From Chitinophagaceae bacterium UBA1946 (GTDB lineage Bacteria > Bacteroidota > Bacteroidia > Chitinophagales > Chitinophagaceae), in assembly GCA_002336815.1 (NCBI GenBank), contig DDEU01000014.1:1-64000 (forward strand): DNA of 64,000 nt, read 5' to 3'. The position numbers and the translations under genes are program-made. Below the pieces are notes generated by a model. It saw only the letters and a program-made list of their open reading frames with translations. It had not been told where the DNA came from and did not search any database. Shown here one piece after another: positions 1-9,238 of this stretch (positions are counted from its first letter, which is position 1; every line of letters starts with the position of its first letter).

Positions 1-6
1 TAAACG

Positions 7-118
7 AAGTATAGAGCCGTGTTTGGTAGCAATACCGATGCGACCGGGGTCGACCACCGAACTTTGTACTTCAGCTAACTGCCTCGTGGAGGTTCGATCC
101 CTCCCCCTACAGCGCTTT
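7..118. repeat. Diverged direct repeat, copy A (tRNA T-arm-like 3' end)
   Basis: This copy shares long stretches with copy B at 224-348, including the AAGTATAGAG start, the CCGTGTTTGGT block, the ACCGATGCG block and GGGGTCGACC. It may continue left of the window. Its 3' end (88-104) folds as a 5-bp stem with a 7-nt TTCGATC loop, as in a tRNA T-arm. I found no matching acceptor strand, anticodon arm or CCA, so I do not call a tRNA. It is followed directly by a terminator hairpin, so the unit may be the remains of a small RNA gene. Confidence 0.6.
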
Positions 119-157
119 AAAAGCCTTTCCCGGTGAAAATTGGGAGAGGCTTTTTTG
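119..157 (+). terminator. Rho-independent terminator after repeat copy A
   Basis: Positions 119-131 pair with 142-154 in a 13-bp stem with one G-U wobble and a 10-nt loop, followed by a T-run. The same hairpin recurs at 349-388. It would end plus-strand transcription leaving repeat copy A or whatever lies left of the window. Confidence 0.85.
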
Positions 158-223
158 TTTGGAGTAAGTGATGAAATTTTGGCACTGACCCGCTGTGCCG
201 GGGTAAGAATAACAGGATAAGCT

Positions 224-348
224 AAGTATAGAGCGCCGTGTTTGGTGGCGTACCGATGCGGCCGGGGTCGACCTCCGAACTTTGTATCCCGATAGCTATC
301 GGGACTAACTGCTTCGTCCGAAAGGGTTCGGGACACCAACTGCACTTT
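224..348. repeat. Diverged direct repeat, copy B
   Basis: Second copy of the repeat at 7-118, with the same block order and substitutions throughout. It differs mainly by carrying an 18-bp palindrome (287-304) where copy A has a short unrelated stretch. Its 3' part retains a GGTTCG but no longer forms the T-arm-like stem. The copy plus its terminator spans about 165 bp, so the whole unit including the terminator has been duplicated. Confidence 0.6.
287..304. repeat. 18-bp perfect palindrome TCCCGATAGCTATCGGGA
   Basis: Perfect inverted repeat with no spacer, inserted in repeat copy B relative to copy A. It looks like a small dispersed palindromic element. I cannot count other genomic copies from this window. 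Confidence 0.7.
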
Positions 349-388
349 AAAAGCCTTTCCGGGTGAAGATTGGGAGAGGCTTTTTTTT
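349..388 (+). terminator. Rho-independent terminator after repeat copy B
   Basis: Positions 349-360 pair with 373-384; the innermost base pair of the first terminator is lost here (G361/G372). A run of eight T follows. It is a near copy of the hairpin at 119-157. Confidence 0.85.
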
Positions 389-1074
389 GTTTGGGGTAAG
401 TGATGGAATTTTTGGCAGCAAATTTCTGTCTGCGGCTTTTTATCTTTTGCGAAAAGTTAATATTTTATCTGTCGTTTTAATATTCAGTAAGCCGCCGTAC
501 TCAAAGCTGTACTCAAATGAGGAACAAAAACTGCTCACAAACAAAATCCCCCAGGGCGTTTCTGCAACTTTGGTCATAGAAAGATAAGGTATGTGTATTG
601 TTTGATTTGACTCGATCGAGACCTCACTTTTCCAGATATCATTCGTCGGCGTATTACCGGTAAAAGTGCCGGCAGGATCACTGTAAGTAGAAGGAATATG
701 TACTTCATATAAAGCCATTTTTGATATTGACAACTTTTATGCTGGAAAGGTTGCTTCTCAGATAAACCTTGCCATCGCTTAAAAATTCCGATCATTAGTC
801 TGCGCAATACCGGTGTCTGCCGATTAAAGATATCTCCCATTCAATTCTTTAATAATTTGAAGACCGTGCATTGTATCAACCACTGCTACTTCAGCCATCA
901 ATAAAATAAACGCTGTTTCATTTTCATAGATTGTCATATTGAGCTTGTCGAAATATAACAATCTATGGCCATCCAATCTGTAACATTTCGCTAAACTCAA
1001 TGTGAAAGATTTGATTGCTTTTGAGACAATCCACTTTTTATTTGAACTGACGGCCAAAAATACGTATCGCCACT
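389..1074. other. Gene-poor stretch, no convincing coding sequence
   Basis: Only short overlapping minus-strand reading frames occur here (97 aa at 440-733, 88 aa at 574-840, 77 aa at 824-1057). None has a recognisable domain, a signal peptide or a tight junction with a neighbour, and they overlap in conflicting frames. The stretch may hold remains of decayed genes. It lies downstream of the last gene of the long minus-strand train, but I see no strong terminator near 1000-1074. Confidence 0.5.
929..963. repeat. REP-like imperfect hairpin
   Basis: Positions 929-940 pair with 952-963 in a 12-bp stem with one mismatch around an 11-nt GAGCTTGTCGA loop. Hairpins with a similar GAGC-x-GTCGA core are, as I recall, common dispersed intergenic elements in Bacteroidota. 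No T-run follows, so it is not a canonical terminator. Confidence 0.55.
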
Positions 1075-3300
1075 TTATTTTACCAATGTAAACCCTGCTT
1101 CCTTAACATTGTCCGACGAGCCTCCCACAAAAACTTTAAAATCGCCCGGTTCAAAAATATACTGCAGTTTATCATTGTAAAAACGAAGATCATCCGCAGC
1201 AATCGCAAAACTTACTTTTTTAGATTCTCCTTTTTTCAGGAACAGTTTCTGGAATCCTTTCAATTCCTTTACTGGCCTAACAACACTGCCAAACAGGTCA
1301 CGGGTGTATAACTGCACGGTTTCTTCTCCATCATAATTACCAGTATTGGTGATTGTACAATTCACAAGAAGCTTCTCTCCGGGCCTGATAGTTTTTTTAT
1401 TTAATTCAATATCACTGTACGAAAAACTGGTATAGCTCAGGCCAAAACCAAATGCATATTTTGGACTGTTGGGCAGATCAATATAGGAGGAAACATAATT
1501 GAGGTCACTGTCGTTGTGGGCCGGCCGGCCGGTATTGTAATGATTGTAATAGACAGGGATCTGGCCCTCTGTACGGGGAAAACTGATCGGCAATTTACCG
1601 GATGGATTGTAATCGCCGAACAAAACATCCGCAATGGCGTTGCCGGCCTGTGTTCCTAACCACCAGGTGTACACGATCGCTGGCACATTGTCTGATATCC
1701 AGTTAAACACCAATGGACGCCCTGCGCTCATCAGCACCACCACGGGTTTACCGGTTGCAGCAATTGCCTTAACCAGTTCTTCCTGAACACCCGGCAGGCG
1801 GATGCTGCTTTTACTTTTTGCCTCACCGGTCATATCTCTTGCTTCGCCAACGGTTATTACCACTACGTCACTCTGCATTGCAATTTCCACCGCTTCTGCA
1901 AAACCGCCGCGGCTGGTATCTTTGATATCACACCCCTTTGCATACAGCATTTTACTACCTGCAGCCAGTTTGCTTTCAACCCCCTGCCATAAGGAAACGA
2001 TACGGGCAGTATCATCCGGCCAGTCATAACTCCAGAAGCCAAGGTTATCTGCTTTTGCTTTTACAAACGGACCAATCAATGCAATGGTTTTTGTTTGCCG
2101 GCTGAGCGGCAGCAATTGCTTTTCATTCTTCAGCAGGACGATGCTTTTTTCAGCTATTTCCTTTGCCACTGTAATATGCGCAGGATTGCTCCATTGCTCT
2201 TTTTCCCTTTGTTCATTGCAAAAACGGTACGGGTCATCAAACAAACCCATTTCAAATTTCTTTCTCAATATTCTTCTAACCGCATCATCGATCACCGTTG
2301 TTTTTACTTTTCCTTCTTTCACCAGTTTTGCCAGGTTTTGAATATAGCTCCGGCTTTCCATATCCATATCGCTGCCGGCATTGGCAGCCGCCATGGCTGC
2401 TTCATAATTGTCTTTTACAAAACCATGGTTGATCATTTCACCAACGCTGCCCCAATCGCTTACTACAAAGCCCTTAAAATTCCACTTGCCTTTGAGTATC
2501 TCCCGCTGCAGGTATGCGTTACCGGTAGCAGGTATACCGTTCAGGTCGTTAAAGGAATTCATGAAGGTAGCAGCACCGGCATCTGCAGCTGCTTTAAATG
2601 GTGGCAGGTAGGTTTCCAGTAACTGGCGGTAGCTCATGTCAACTGAGTTATAGTCTCTCCCGGCAATCGCTGCACCATAGGCTGCAAAATGTTTGGCACA
2701 GGCCATCACAGCATCCGTATTGCCCAGTCCTTTTCCCTGGAACCCCTTTACCCTAGCCGCAGCGATCAGGCTGCCGAGATAAGTATCTTCCCCGGCTCCT
2801 TCCATTACACGACCCCAGCGTGGATCACGGGCAATGTCTACCATTGGTGCAAAGGTCCAGTGAACGCCTGCTGCTGATGCTTCTACGGCGGCGATCCTGG
2901 CAGATTGTTCAATGACTTTCAGATCCCAGCTGGCTGCCTCAGCAAGTGGCAAAGGAAAAATAGTTCTGTAACCATGGATCACATCCTGCCCGAACAGCAA
3001 TGGAATTTTCATTCTTGATTGCATGGCGATCTGCTGCAATGTTCTTGTATGGTCTACGCCGGTAACATTTAGCATGCTGCCCACCATTCCGTTTTTTATT
3101 TGTGTTTGTTTGTCGCCATCTTTGGTGATAGGCCCTGTAGCTGCCCAGTCTCCATTGTACTGGTTCATTTGCCCGATCTTTTCATCAAGCGTCATCAGTT
3201 TCAATACTGAATCTACTTTTTGATCAATCGATTTTTTTTGCGCAGATGTACCGGTTACCAGCAGCAGCGAAAAGGCAAGGAGGGGAATAATTTTTATCAT
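1075..3300 (-). CDS. GH3 beta-glucosidase (BglX-like), secreted
   Basis: Glycoside hydrolase family 3, expected to remove non-reducing-end beta-linked glucose from oligosaccharides in the periplasm. The start at 3300 (741 aa) is preferred over 3330 because it places a clean signal peptide (MIKIIPLLAFSLLLVTGTSA) at the N terminus. The TIM-barrel carries the family motif VVSDWG with the nucleophile at about Asp282. The alpha/beta sandwich holds a TGEAKSKS segment where BglX-type enzymes have the acid/base Glu, and an Fn3-like domain closes the protein. It is the last gene of the long minus-strand train, 39 bp after the esterase gene. Linkage specificity cannot be read from sequence; context suggests beta-1,2 or beta-1,6 gluco-oligosaccharides. 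Confidence 0.95.
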   Translation of the reverse strand: MIKIIPLLAFSLLLVTGTSAQKKSIDQKVDSVLKLMTLDEKIGQMNQYNGDWAATGPITKDGDKQTQIKNGMVGSMLNVTGVDHTRTLQQIAMQSRMKIPLLFGQDVIHGYRTIFPLPLAEAASWDLKVIEQSARIAAVEASAAGVHWTFAPMVDIARDPRWGRVMEGAGEDTYLGSLIAAARVKGFQGKGLGNTDAVMACAKHFAAYGAAIAGRDYNSVDMSYRQLLETYLPPFKAAADAGAATFMNSFNDLNGIPATGNAYLQREILKGKWNFKGFVVSDWGSVGEMINHGFVKDNYEAAMAAANAGSDMDMESRSYIQNLAKLVKEGKVKTTVIDDAVRRILRKKFEMGLFDDPYRFCNEQREKEQWSNPAHITVAKEIAEKSIVLLKNEKQLLPLSRQTKTIALIGPFVKAKADNLGFWSYDWPDDTARIVSLWQGVESKLAAGSKMLYAKGCDIKDTSRGGFAEAVEIAMQSDVVVITVGEARDMTGEAKSKSSIRLPGVQEELVKAIAATGKPVVVLMSAGRPLVFNWISDNVPAIVYTWWLGTQAGNAIADVLFGDYNPSGKLPISFPRTEGQIPVYYNHYNTGRPAHNDSDLNYVSSYIDLPNSPKYAFGFGLSYTSFSYSDIELNKKTIRPGEKLLVNCTITNTGNYDGEETVQLYTRDLFGSVVRPVKELKGFQKLFLKKGESKKVSFAIAADDLRFYNDKLQYIFEPGDFKVFVGGSSDNVKEAGFTLVK

Positions 3301-3339
3301 ACAATCTAATTTTAAAAATAAATAGAGCAAGGTTCAGGG

Positions 3340-4122
3340 TCATTGATGCTGGGCAAACAACCATGACAGTAAAGTGGGTTCGGCAAATGCATTGTCCCAG
3401 CTATTGTGGTTTACACCCGGGTATATACTCAACTTTACATCAGCACCGGCTTTCTGCAATGCGGCCACCATGGTTTGTGAAAATGCCACGGGCACTACTG
3501 CATCTGCATCTCCATGAAAAACCCACCATTTGGGTTTGGTAAGTTTGGTAGCGGTAGAAGGTTCAGCCCCACTACAGATTGGAAAGGCAGCGGCAAACAA
3601 TCCAGGGTTTCTCCGTACGATCTCAAAAGTACCCATACCACCCATTGAAAGCCCGCCAACATACACCTGTTTCTTATTTACCGGATATTCCCGGATGATC
3701 TTTTTCAACAATTGCTGCGCCAGGTCCATGGCGATAGTAGGTTCTCCATCTGCATGAAAAATAATGCTCCATTTACCAGCAGTATCCTGCTGAAAAGAAC
3801 TGTTTGCCCAGAAGCTTTTTGCAGGGCACTGCGGAAACACTACAATTGCCGGATAGTTTTGCCGGATGCTGTCTCTCAAAAACAAATTTGCACCATGCAC
3901 CAGCTGGCTCTCGTTATCGTTTCCCCTTTCCCCGGCACCATGCAGCAGCAGTACCAGGGGGTATTTTTTGGACGCATCGTAATTCAATGGCAGTAAAATG
4001 CGGTAAGGAAGGGTATCGTTGTTTACAATAAAGAGCTCTTTCTTATACAAAGACTTGTCCTGCGCCTGCAAACTAACGGTAAAGCATAGCAGCAAATACC
4101 AAAGGGAGCATATTGTTTTCAT
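3340..4122 (-). CDS. Secreted alpha/beta-hydrolase esterase (CE1/PHB-depolymerase-like)
   Basis: 260-aa serine esterase of the alpha/beta-hydrolase fold with an N-terminal signal peptide ending near residue 20. An LLHGAGERG oxyanion loop is followed by the nucleophile elbow GLSMGG, the acid in HGDADAVVP and the histidine in GVNHNSWD, so the catalytic triad appears complete. Such enzymes often remove acyl or feruloyl esters from glycans. It sits 19 bp after a GH97 gene and just before a GH3 gene, so it probably deacylates the same substrate. A peptidase or depolymerase role is less likely in this context. The actual ester (acetyl, succinyl or other) is not predictable. Confidence 0.85.
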   Translation of the reverse strand: MKTICSLWYLLLCFTVSLQAQDKSLYKKELFIVNNDTLPYRILLPLNYDASKKYPLVLLLHGAGERGNDNESQLVHGANLFLRDSIRQNYPAIVVFPQCPAKSFWANSSFQQDTAGKWSIIFHADGEPTIAMDLAQQLLKKIIREYPVNKKQVYVGGLSMGGMGTFEIVRRNPGLFAAAFPICSGAEPSTATKLTKPKWWVFHGDADAVVPVAFSQTMVAALQKAGADVKLSIYPGVNHNSWDNAFAEPTLLSWLFAQHQ

Positions 4123-4141
4123 ACAATTGTTTTTACAGTGA

Positions 4142-6121
4142 TCAATTTTTTCTTTTTAACAGTTTCAACACGAATCCCCCACCGGGTGCCATGCTTACAT
4201 TGAGTTTACTGTTGTTATGTGTGATGAACCGCTGTATAGTGTAATCGGATGGATAGTTAATGGCATTGATACCATCCGTACACAGCACCGCATCATAGTT
4301 TGCCGTATCTATAAAATTAATGTTTAGAACGATGTCTCTTGCTGTCCAGTCGCTCATGCCGGCGATATACCAGTCATCGCCTTTTCTCCTGGCAGTAATG
4401 AGGTAGTCTGAAACCTTTGCTTCCAGGATAGTGGTTTCATCCCATACCGTTGGCAATTCTCCCAAAAAATGCATGAATGCCGGTTCCATCATCGCCTGGG
4501 AAGGATTGCCGGAAAATATCTGCAGGGGACTATCATAAATTACAAACATGGATAACTGGTGGCACCTCGTTCCCTGGCTCATCACTTTTTTACCGATGGG
4601 CCTGAATTGTTCTTTGGTGGCATTGTCTAAAATGCCCGGTTCATAATCCATTGGGCCGGCAAGCATTCTTGTAAAAGGTAAAGTAACATCGTGTTCTGGT
4701 GTTGGTTTGTCGCTCCAGATATTGAATTCAGAGCCGAGTACGCCTTCTCTCGTTACGGCATTGGGCCAGGTGCGGTTGAAGCCTTTGGGAGGAAAGGCGC
4801 CGTGAAACATGATCATGATCTTATGATCGGCGCAGGCCTTTGCAATGCGGTGATAAAAATTTACCATAGGCTGATCATCCCGGTCCATAAAATCGGTCAT
4901 GATAAAATCTACGCCCCATTTATTGAATTGATCCAGTGCACTGTCTAACTGCCGGTCGAGTGTGGAACACAATGTCCACATACTTATTTTGACACCCTTA
5001 CTTTTTGCATAGGCAGCCAGCGTATCCATATTGATGGCAGGATTGATATCAAAAAGATCTTTATAATTACTCCAGCCGGCATCCATCATTATTCGTTGCA
5101 GGCCAAATTGCTTGGCAAAGTCAATGTAATATTTATAGGTTGCCGTGTTAATGCCTGCTTTAAAATCAACATTGAAAAGGTTAATGCCAATGATCCATTC
5201 ATCTGTTCCTTTGCCCGGGTTCACCCACGAGGGATCTTTTAGTTTTGATGCTGACGCCAACCGGTATACGATATCATTACCGGGCAATTCTTTATCTGTT
5301 GCAGCGATCATCAATACCCGCCAGGGCAAACTGCTGCTGCCTTTTATTTTAGCAATATAGTTTGCCCGCTGTGTAACAACCTGCTGCGGAAATTCGCCAT
5401 CCGTCATTGCGGTTTGCAAAGGATAGGGAGCAAAAACGCCCTGTACCGAATTCGACCCTGTTCCGGATAAGAACATTCCCGGGTATTCTTCGAGGTCTGA
5501 TTCGGTGATGCCAACCTTCACTTCTCCTTCTGCGCCCACCAGTACAGGTGAGTAGGCAAGTGTTTCTGTTGTTAAACTATCAATTGTTTTTAGCTGGTAC
5601 AATTCTTCAAAACTGGTATGGTAGCGATCAGGTTGCCGTCCTGGTTGAATAACCGGAAGTAATATCTTTTTGCTGGGAGAGAAAGTAAACAACGCTTCTT
5701 CGTTGTTGATGATCACAGAATCTTTGAACGCTGTAATGATCCTGTAGGCAACGCCATCATCGTATACCCGGAACAGTAAGCTGTAAGATTGTGTAAACCG
5801 GATGCGGAGCTGGTTGTAGTGATTGCGGATGAGCCGGCGTTTTTCGGGAACGGGTGAAACAATCGTTTCATCAACCGTTTCTGTTTTGCTTGCAATGATC
5901 CTGCTATTTTCTGCAAGGCTTTTTTTGCCGGCCACCAGCAGGTCAATGGAAGAAGGGAGCAGGACAGGTTGGTTATTTAAGTAAACGCTGTAAGTGATCT
6001 TTTTACCGCAATGAACCGTAAGCCTTATGTTTTTATTGGGTGATGCCAGCTCCAAACTATCTGCTGCAAACAGGTGTGTACCAGTTTGCAGCAGCAGTAG
6101 TAAAAAGATAAATGGCTTCAT
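4142..6121 (-). CDS. GH97 glycosidase, retaining (alpha-galactosidase-like) type
   Basis: 659-aa GH97 protein with a signal peptide (about residues 1-19), an N-terminal beta-sandwich, a (beta/alpha)8 barrel from about 290, and a C-terminal beta domain. GH97 contains inverting SusB-type alpha-glucosidases and a retaining group with an Asp nucleophile. This protein has the TDFMDRDDQ signature with Asp410 and a Glu465 55 residues later. That spacing equals the nucleophile/acid-base spacing I recall for Bacteroides BtGal97b, so a retaining enzyme on an alpha-linked galactose or glucose cap is favoured. A paralogue lies at 11560-13536. Gaps of 29 and 19 bp place it in an operon with GH30 and the esterase. 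Confidence 0.93.
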   Translation of the reverse strand: MKPFIFLLLLLQTGTHLFAADSLELASPNKNIRLTVHCGKKITYSVYLNNQPVLLPSSIDLLVAGKKSLAENSRIIASKTETVDETIVSPVPEKRRLIRNHYNQLRIRFTQSYSLLFRVYDDGVAYRIITAFKDSVIINNEEALFTFSPSKKILLPVIQPGRQPDRYHTSFEELYQLKTIDSLTTETLAYSPVLVGAEGEVKVGITESDLEEYPGMFLSGTGSNSVQGVFAPYPLQTAMTDGEFPQQVVTQRANYIAKIKGSSSLPWRVLMIAATDKELPGNDIVYRLASASKLKDPSWVNPGKGTDEWIIGINLFNVDFKAGINTATYKYYIDFAKQFGLQRIMMDAGWSNYKDLFDINPAINMDTLAAYAKSKGVKISMWTLCSTLDRQLDSALDQFNKWGVDFIMTDFMDRDDQPMVNFYHRIAKACADHKIMIMFHGAFPPKGFNRTWPNAVTREGVLGSEFNIWSDKPTPEHDVTLPFTRMLAGPMDYEPGILDNATKEQFRPIGKKVMSQGTRCHQLSMFVIYDSPLQIFSGNPSQAMMEPAFMHFLGELPTVWDETTILEAKVSDYLITARRKGDDWYIAGMSDWTARDIVLNINFIDTANYDAVLCTDGINAINYPSDYTIQRFITHNNSKLNVSMAPGGGFVLKLLKRKN

Positions 6122-6150
6122 GAGCGGGCAATCGCCGTTGAGTGGTCAAA

Positions 6151-7605
6151 TTAAAATACCAGGGTAGAAATGGAATGCGGCAGTGCATTGAGTTCTGCAG
6201 CCTGGCCTTTTATCCAGAGGTAGTAAGTAGTGGCGGCATCTGCCTGGTTCATTACCACTACCACATTTTTGCCATCCGGATTTTTGAATGCCGTGGTAAG
6301 CAACTGGCTGCGGCTTGCAGCACTGGTAATGCGTTTTGCACCCGGCTGAATAAATTTCGAAAACTGGCCAATGTAATAAAATGCATTTGTGTAGATCAGT
6401 TCACCGGTTCTTGTATCGGCGATCACGGGCGCAAAACAAAAATTACCAACATGGTTAGGCCCGCCTGTTTCATCGAGTAAAATATTCCAGTCGGTGAAAC
6501 CGCCCATGCCATTATTGAAGTCATTGATCATAGAGCGGCCATATCTTTCGCCCAGCTTCCAGTCATCCACTTTTTCAAATTCAAATTTTTCTACACAACC
6601 TTCTGTGAACATGATGTTTTTATCGGGGTAAGCTTCATGTACACGTTTTACATTCTCGAACATTGGGTCGCCGCCACTCCAGGTCTCGTACCAATGAAAA
6701 CCGATGCCCCATGCATATTTAGATGCCTGTTTATCGTCGAAATAAGTTTGTGCCCGTTGATACATGAGGTCGCGGTTATGATCCCACACAATGATCTTTT
6801 TGCTTTTTAATCCTGCTTTTTCCATAGTTGGACCAAGATTGTTCTTTAAAAAATCCCGTTCTTCTTCTGCGGTGTAGATACAGCTTTCCCATTTCTGCTT
6901 TGCCATTGGCTCGTTCTGGATACTCACCGCCCAGATAGGCATACCTTCTTTTTCATAAGCTTTAATGAACCTGGTAAAATAGTTTGCCCAGGCACCATAA
7001 AATTCTTTTTTCAAATGACCGCCCTGGAGAAGATCGTTATTGTCTTTCATCCAGGAGGGAGGTGACCATGGGCTGGCAAACAAATTGAGTTTACCGCCGG
7101 CAGCTTTGATGGCCGCTTTGATCAGCGGTATCTTAAATTTTTGATCAGGTGCAATGCTGAAGGTTTTTAGTTCTTTGTCGTTGTCTGCAACATATACATA
7201 ACTGCTGCTGCTGAAATCGCAGCTGTTGATATTGGTTCTTCCGATAGTATAACCAAGGCCTTCCTTTTTATCAAAATAAGCTTTCAATATTTCCTGTTGC
7301 TTTGCTGCCGGCAATTTGGCATAAGTTTCTGCTGCAGCATCTGTAAGCGCTCCGCCGATGCCGATGAATGACTGGAATGTTTTATCCGGATCTACAAACA
7401 CGCATACCTGTGTTTCAACCGGCTGGCCCATGTATTTGAATTCAACCGAACCATTGGCGGAAAGTTTAAGCTCAGATTTTTCAGCGGTGGTGTATACGGT
7501 GACTTTTTTTCCGGTGGCAGAAAAGGAAGCTGGTTTAGCTACCTGTGCATGCGCTATGCTGGTTAGCATTAAACCAAGCAATGATGCAGTGAGTTGCTTT
7601 TTCAT
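6151..7605 (-). CDS. GH30 beta-glycosidase, subfamily 1-like
   Basis: 484-aa clan A retaining enzyme with a signal peptide cleaved near AHA-Q (residue 20). The acid/base is Glu232 in SIQNEP, followed by the KWESC segment typical of subfamily 1 (glucosylceramidase/beta-glucosidase group). The nucleophile is Glu335 in MFTEGCVE. A small C-terminal beta domain flanks the barrel. Lacking a lipobox, it is probably periplasmic and may trim oligosaccharides made outside. It follows a 149-bp gap after the other GH30 gene, so it may have its own promoter. Substrate is inferred to be a beta-gluco-oligosaccharide. Confidence 0.93.
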   Translation of the reverse strand: MKKQLTASLLGLMLTSIAHAQVAKPASFSATGKKVTVYTTAEKSELKLSANGSVEFKYMGQPVETQVCVFVDPDKTFQSFIGIGGALTDAAAETYAKLPAAKQQEILKAYFDKKEGLGYTIGRTNINSCDFSSSSYVYVADNDKELKTFSIAPDQKFKIPLIKAAIKAAGGKLNLFASPWSPPSWMKDNNDLLQGGHLKKEFYGAWANYFTRFIKAYEKEGMPIWAVSIQNEPMAKQKWESCIYTAEEERDFLKNNLGPTMEKAGLKSKKIIVWDHNRDLMYQRAQTYFDDKQASKYAWGIGFHWYETWSGGDPMFENVKRVHEAYPDKNIMFTEGCVEKFEFEKVDDWKLGERYGRSMINDFNNGMGGFTDWNILLDETGGPNHVGNFCFAPVIADTRTGELIYTNAFYYIGQFSKFIQPGAKRITSAASRSQLLTTAFKNPDGKNVVVVMNQADAATTYYLWIKGQAAELNALPHSISTLVF

Positions 7606-7662
7606 TTATTGAGATTTTATTGATATGGAAATTTGATTGTAAGATTTTATTTGTTTTAAAAC

Positions 7663-7705
7663 TTGTTGCCTGTTGCACCGAATGTACAAGTGTGCGACGC
7701 AACAA
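7663..7705. promoter_or_regulatory. Inverted repeat upstream of the GH30 gene
   Basis: TTGTTGC at 7663-7669 and GCAACAA at 7699-7705 form 7-bp inverted arms 29 bp apart. A nested TGTTGCACCG (7671-7680) partly mirrors CGACGCAACA (7695-7704). The pair lies in the 149-bp gap before the gene starting at 7605. The octamer TTGCACCG (7673-7680) also occurs in the AraC/phosphodiesterase intergenic region (35247-35254), so both may be regulator sites. No experimental support is available. Confidence 0.3.
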
Positions 7706-7754
7706 TGGCGCTATGAAAAACAAGTGCCGGCAACATCATTTCTTTTTTTCAATA

Positions 7755-9212
7755 TTACCAGATAAATGTTCCGGCACTCTGCGGCGGCAATGAAACATTG
7801 CTCCATTTTCCTTTGTATTTAATGTTGAAGATGATCGTTGCATTGGCCGAATTGAGCACCAGCATTACTTTTTTACCATCGGGCCGTTTGAAGGCGGCCG
7901 TAGAAAGATCCGTAGTTTCTGTACTGCTGATGCGTACTGAACCTGCTGGTATAAATTTAGATGCCTGTGCAATGATGTAATAACCCACATTGCGGTTAAA
8001 GCCGCTGTTGCCGATCGTTATAGCACCCTTGCACTCTGTACAGCCACCGGGTGTATGTGGCCCGAACAATGGATCGTTTGCAAGGTTCCATTCAAGGGCT
8101 ACTTTACTCCAGTTGCGCATGGAACCGATCACCACATTTTTTACATGCCACATAAAGTCGCCGTCGAACGAACCGTTGGCGCCAGTCCATTGTTCCGTGA
8201 AATAAAGATTCTTATCAGTGTGTGCGTTGTGTACCGCACTCAATGCACTGATATCGCCGCCATACAAATGAAACGCACTGCCATCGATGAATGCTTTTGC
8301 TGCAGGGTCATTTAACACCGTGATGGGATAGGATGGATTGTCGCAATTGTGATCCCACACTATGATCTTGGTATTAATAGCTGCTGCCTGGAAAGCAGGA
8401 CCAAGCGCTGATTTTACAAAATCTGCCTGCTGCAATGCAGACATTACCATGCTGGGATTATTGCCACCATGCTGCGGTTCATTTTGAAGGGTAACGGCAT
8501 CAATGCTGATCCCGTTCGCCTTCATAGCCTGGATGTATTTTACAAAATAGTTTGCGTAAGCTGTATAATACTGCGGCTGCAAACCACCCCCCATTGAACT
8601 GCTGTTGTCTTTCATCCAAACAGGTGCACTCCATGGAGAACCAAGGATCTTTATATTGGGGTTGATGGCGAGTATCTGTTTCAACAAAGGAATCAAATCC
8701 ACCGTATCTTTTGATAAACTGAAATTGGTAAGGTTCACATCTGTTTGCCCGGCCGGCATATCATCGTAGCTGAATACCGATGCACTGAGATCGGAGGCAC
8801 CGATGCTCACCCGCAGGTAGCTGATGCCAATGGAAAGATTGCCGCTTCCAAACAACTCCTGGAGCAAATTTGCCTTTGAAGCTGCATCCAGGCTATTGAT
8901 GAGGGTGGCACTTCCGCCGGTTAAGGTGTACCCAAAACCGTCCACGGATTGAAAAGCCTGTGTACTGTCTACCTCAATATTAGGACTCGAATTGGTGACC
9001 GTTCCAAAAGAGCGGATGCCGGTTTGCTTCTGCAGCAGTTGCCCCTGGCTGGCGGTGGTTACCCATAGCTCCACATCGTTGGTGCCGGATGTTACCGGCG
9101 GCGTAGGCGGCACCAGTGGTGGCGTTGTTGATTTTTTTGAACAGGAACAGGCGAATGACAATAGTGCCATCCCTGTAATGAGCAGTGCCGGAAAAAAATA
9201 TTTTGTTTTCAT
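7755..9212 (-). CDS. GH30 endo-beta-1,6-glucanase-like lipoprotein (subfamily 3-like)
   Basis: 485 aa. The N terminus ends in a Cys-Ser-Cys segment (residues 22-24) followed by KKSTTPP and a Pro/Thr linker, so it is probably a lipoprotein and likely surface-exposed. The barrel carries the acid/base Glu245 in TLQNEP with the following QHGGNNPSM segment, and the nucleophile Glu340 in LYFTEQ. The GGCTECKG segment before the C-terminal beta domain recalls subfamily 3 endo-beta-1,6-glucanases such as the one in the Bacteroides pustulan locus. It probably cuts beta-1,6-linked glucan or branches at the cell surface. It sits 26 bp after a GH3 gene, an arrangement typical of beta-1,6-glucan loci. Confidence 0.92.
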   Translation of the reverse strand: MKTKYFFPALLITGMALLSFACSCSKKSTTPPLVPPTPPVTSGTNDVELWVTTASQGQLLQKQTGIRSFGTVTNSSPNIEVDSTQAFQSVDGFGYTLTGGSATLINSLDAASKANLLQELFGSGNLSIGISYLRVSIGASDLSASVFSYDDMPAGQTDVNLTNFSLSKDTVDLIPLLKQILAINPNIKILGSPWSAPVWMKDNSSSMGGGLQPQYYTAYANYFVKYIQAMKANGISIDAVTLQNEPQHGGNNPSMVMSALQQADFVKSALGPAFQAAAINTKIIVWDHNCDNPSYPITVLNDPAAKAFIDGSAFHLYGGDISALSAVHNAHTDKNLYFTEQWTGANGSFDGDFMWHVKNVVIGSMRNWSKVALEWNLANDPLFGPHTPGGCTECKGAITIGNSGFNRNVGYYIIAQASKFIPAGSVRISSTETTDLSTAAFKRPDGKKVMLVLNSANATIIFNIKYKGKWSNVSLPPQSAGTFIW

Positions 9213-9238
9213 TTTCAGATTTTTGAAGACAGTGTTAA

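Noticed and set aside
37..112. Possible tRNA or tmRNA 3' end at the left edge
   Set aside because: The T-arm is convincing, but there is no matching acceptor strand, anticodon arm or CCA in the visible sequence, and copy B has lost the T-arm.
440..1057. Short minus-strand reading frames of 77-97 aa
   Set aside because: They overlap each other in different frames and show no domain, signal or operon-like junction.
2095..2622. 175-aa plus-strand reading frame
   Set aside because: It is antisense to the conserved GH3 catalytic region and looks like a shadow frame.
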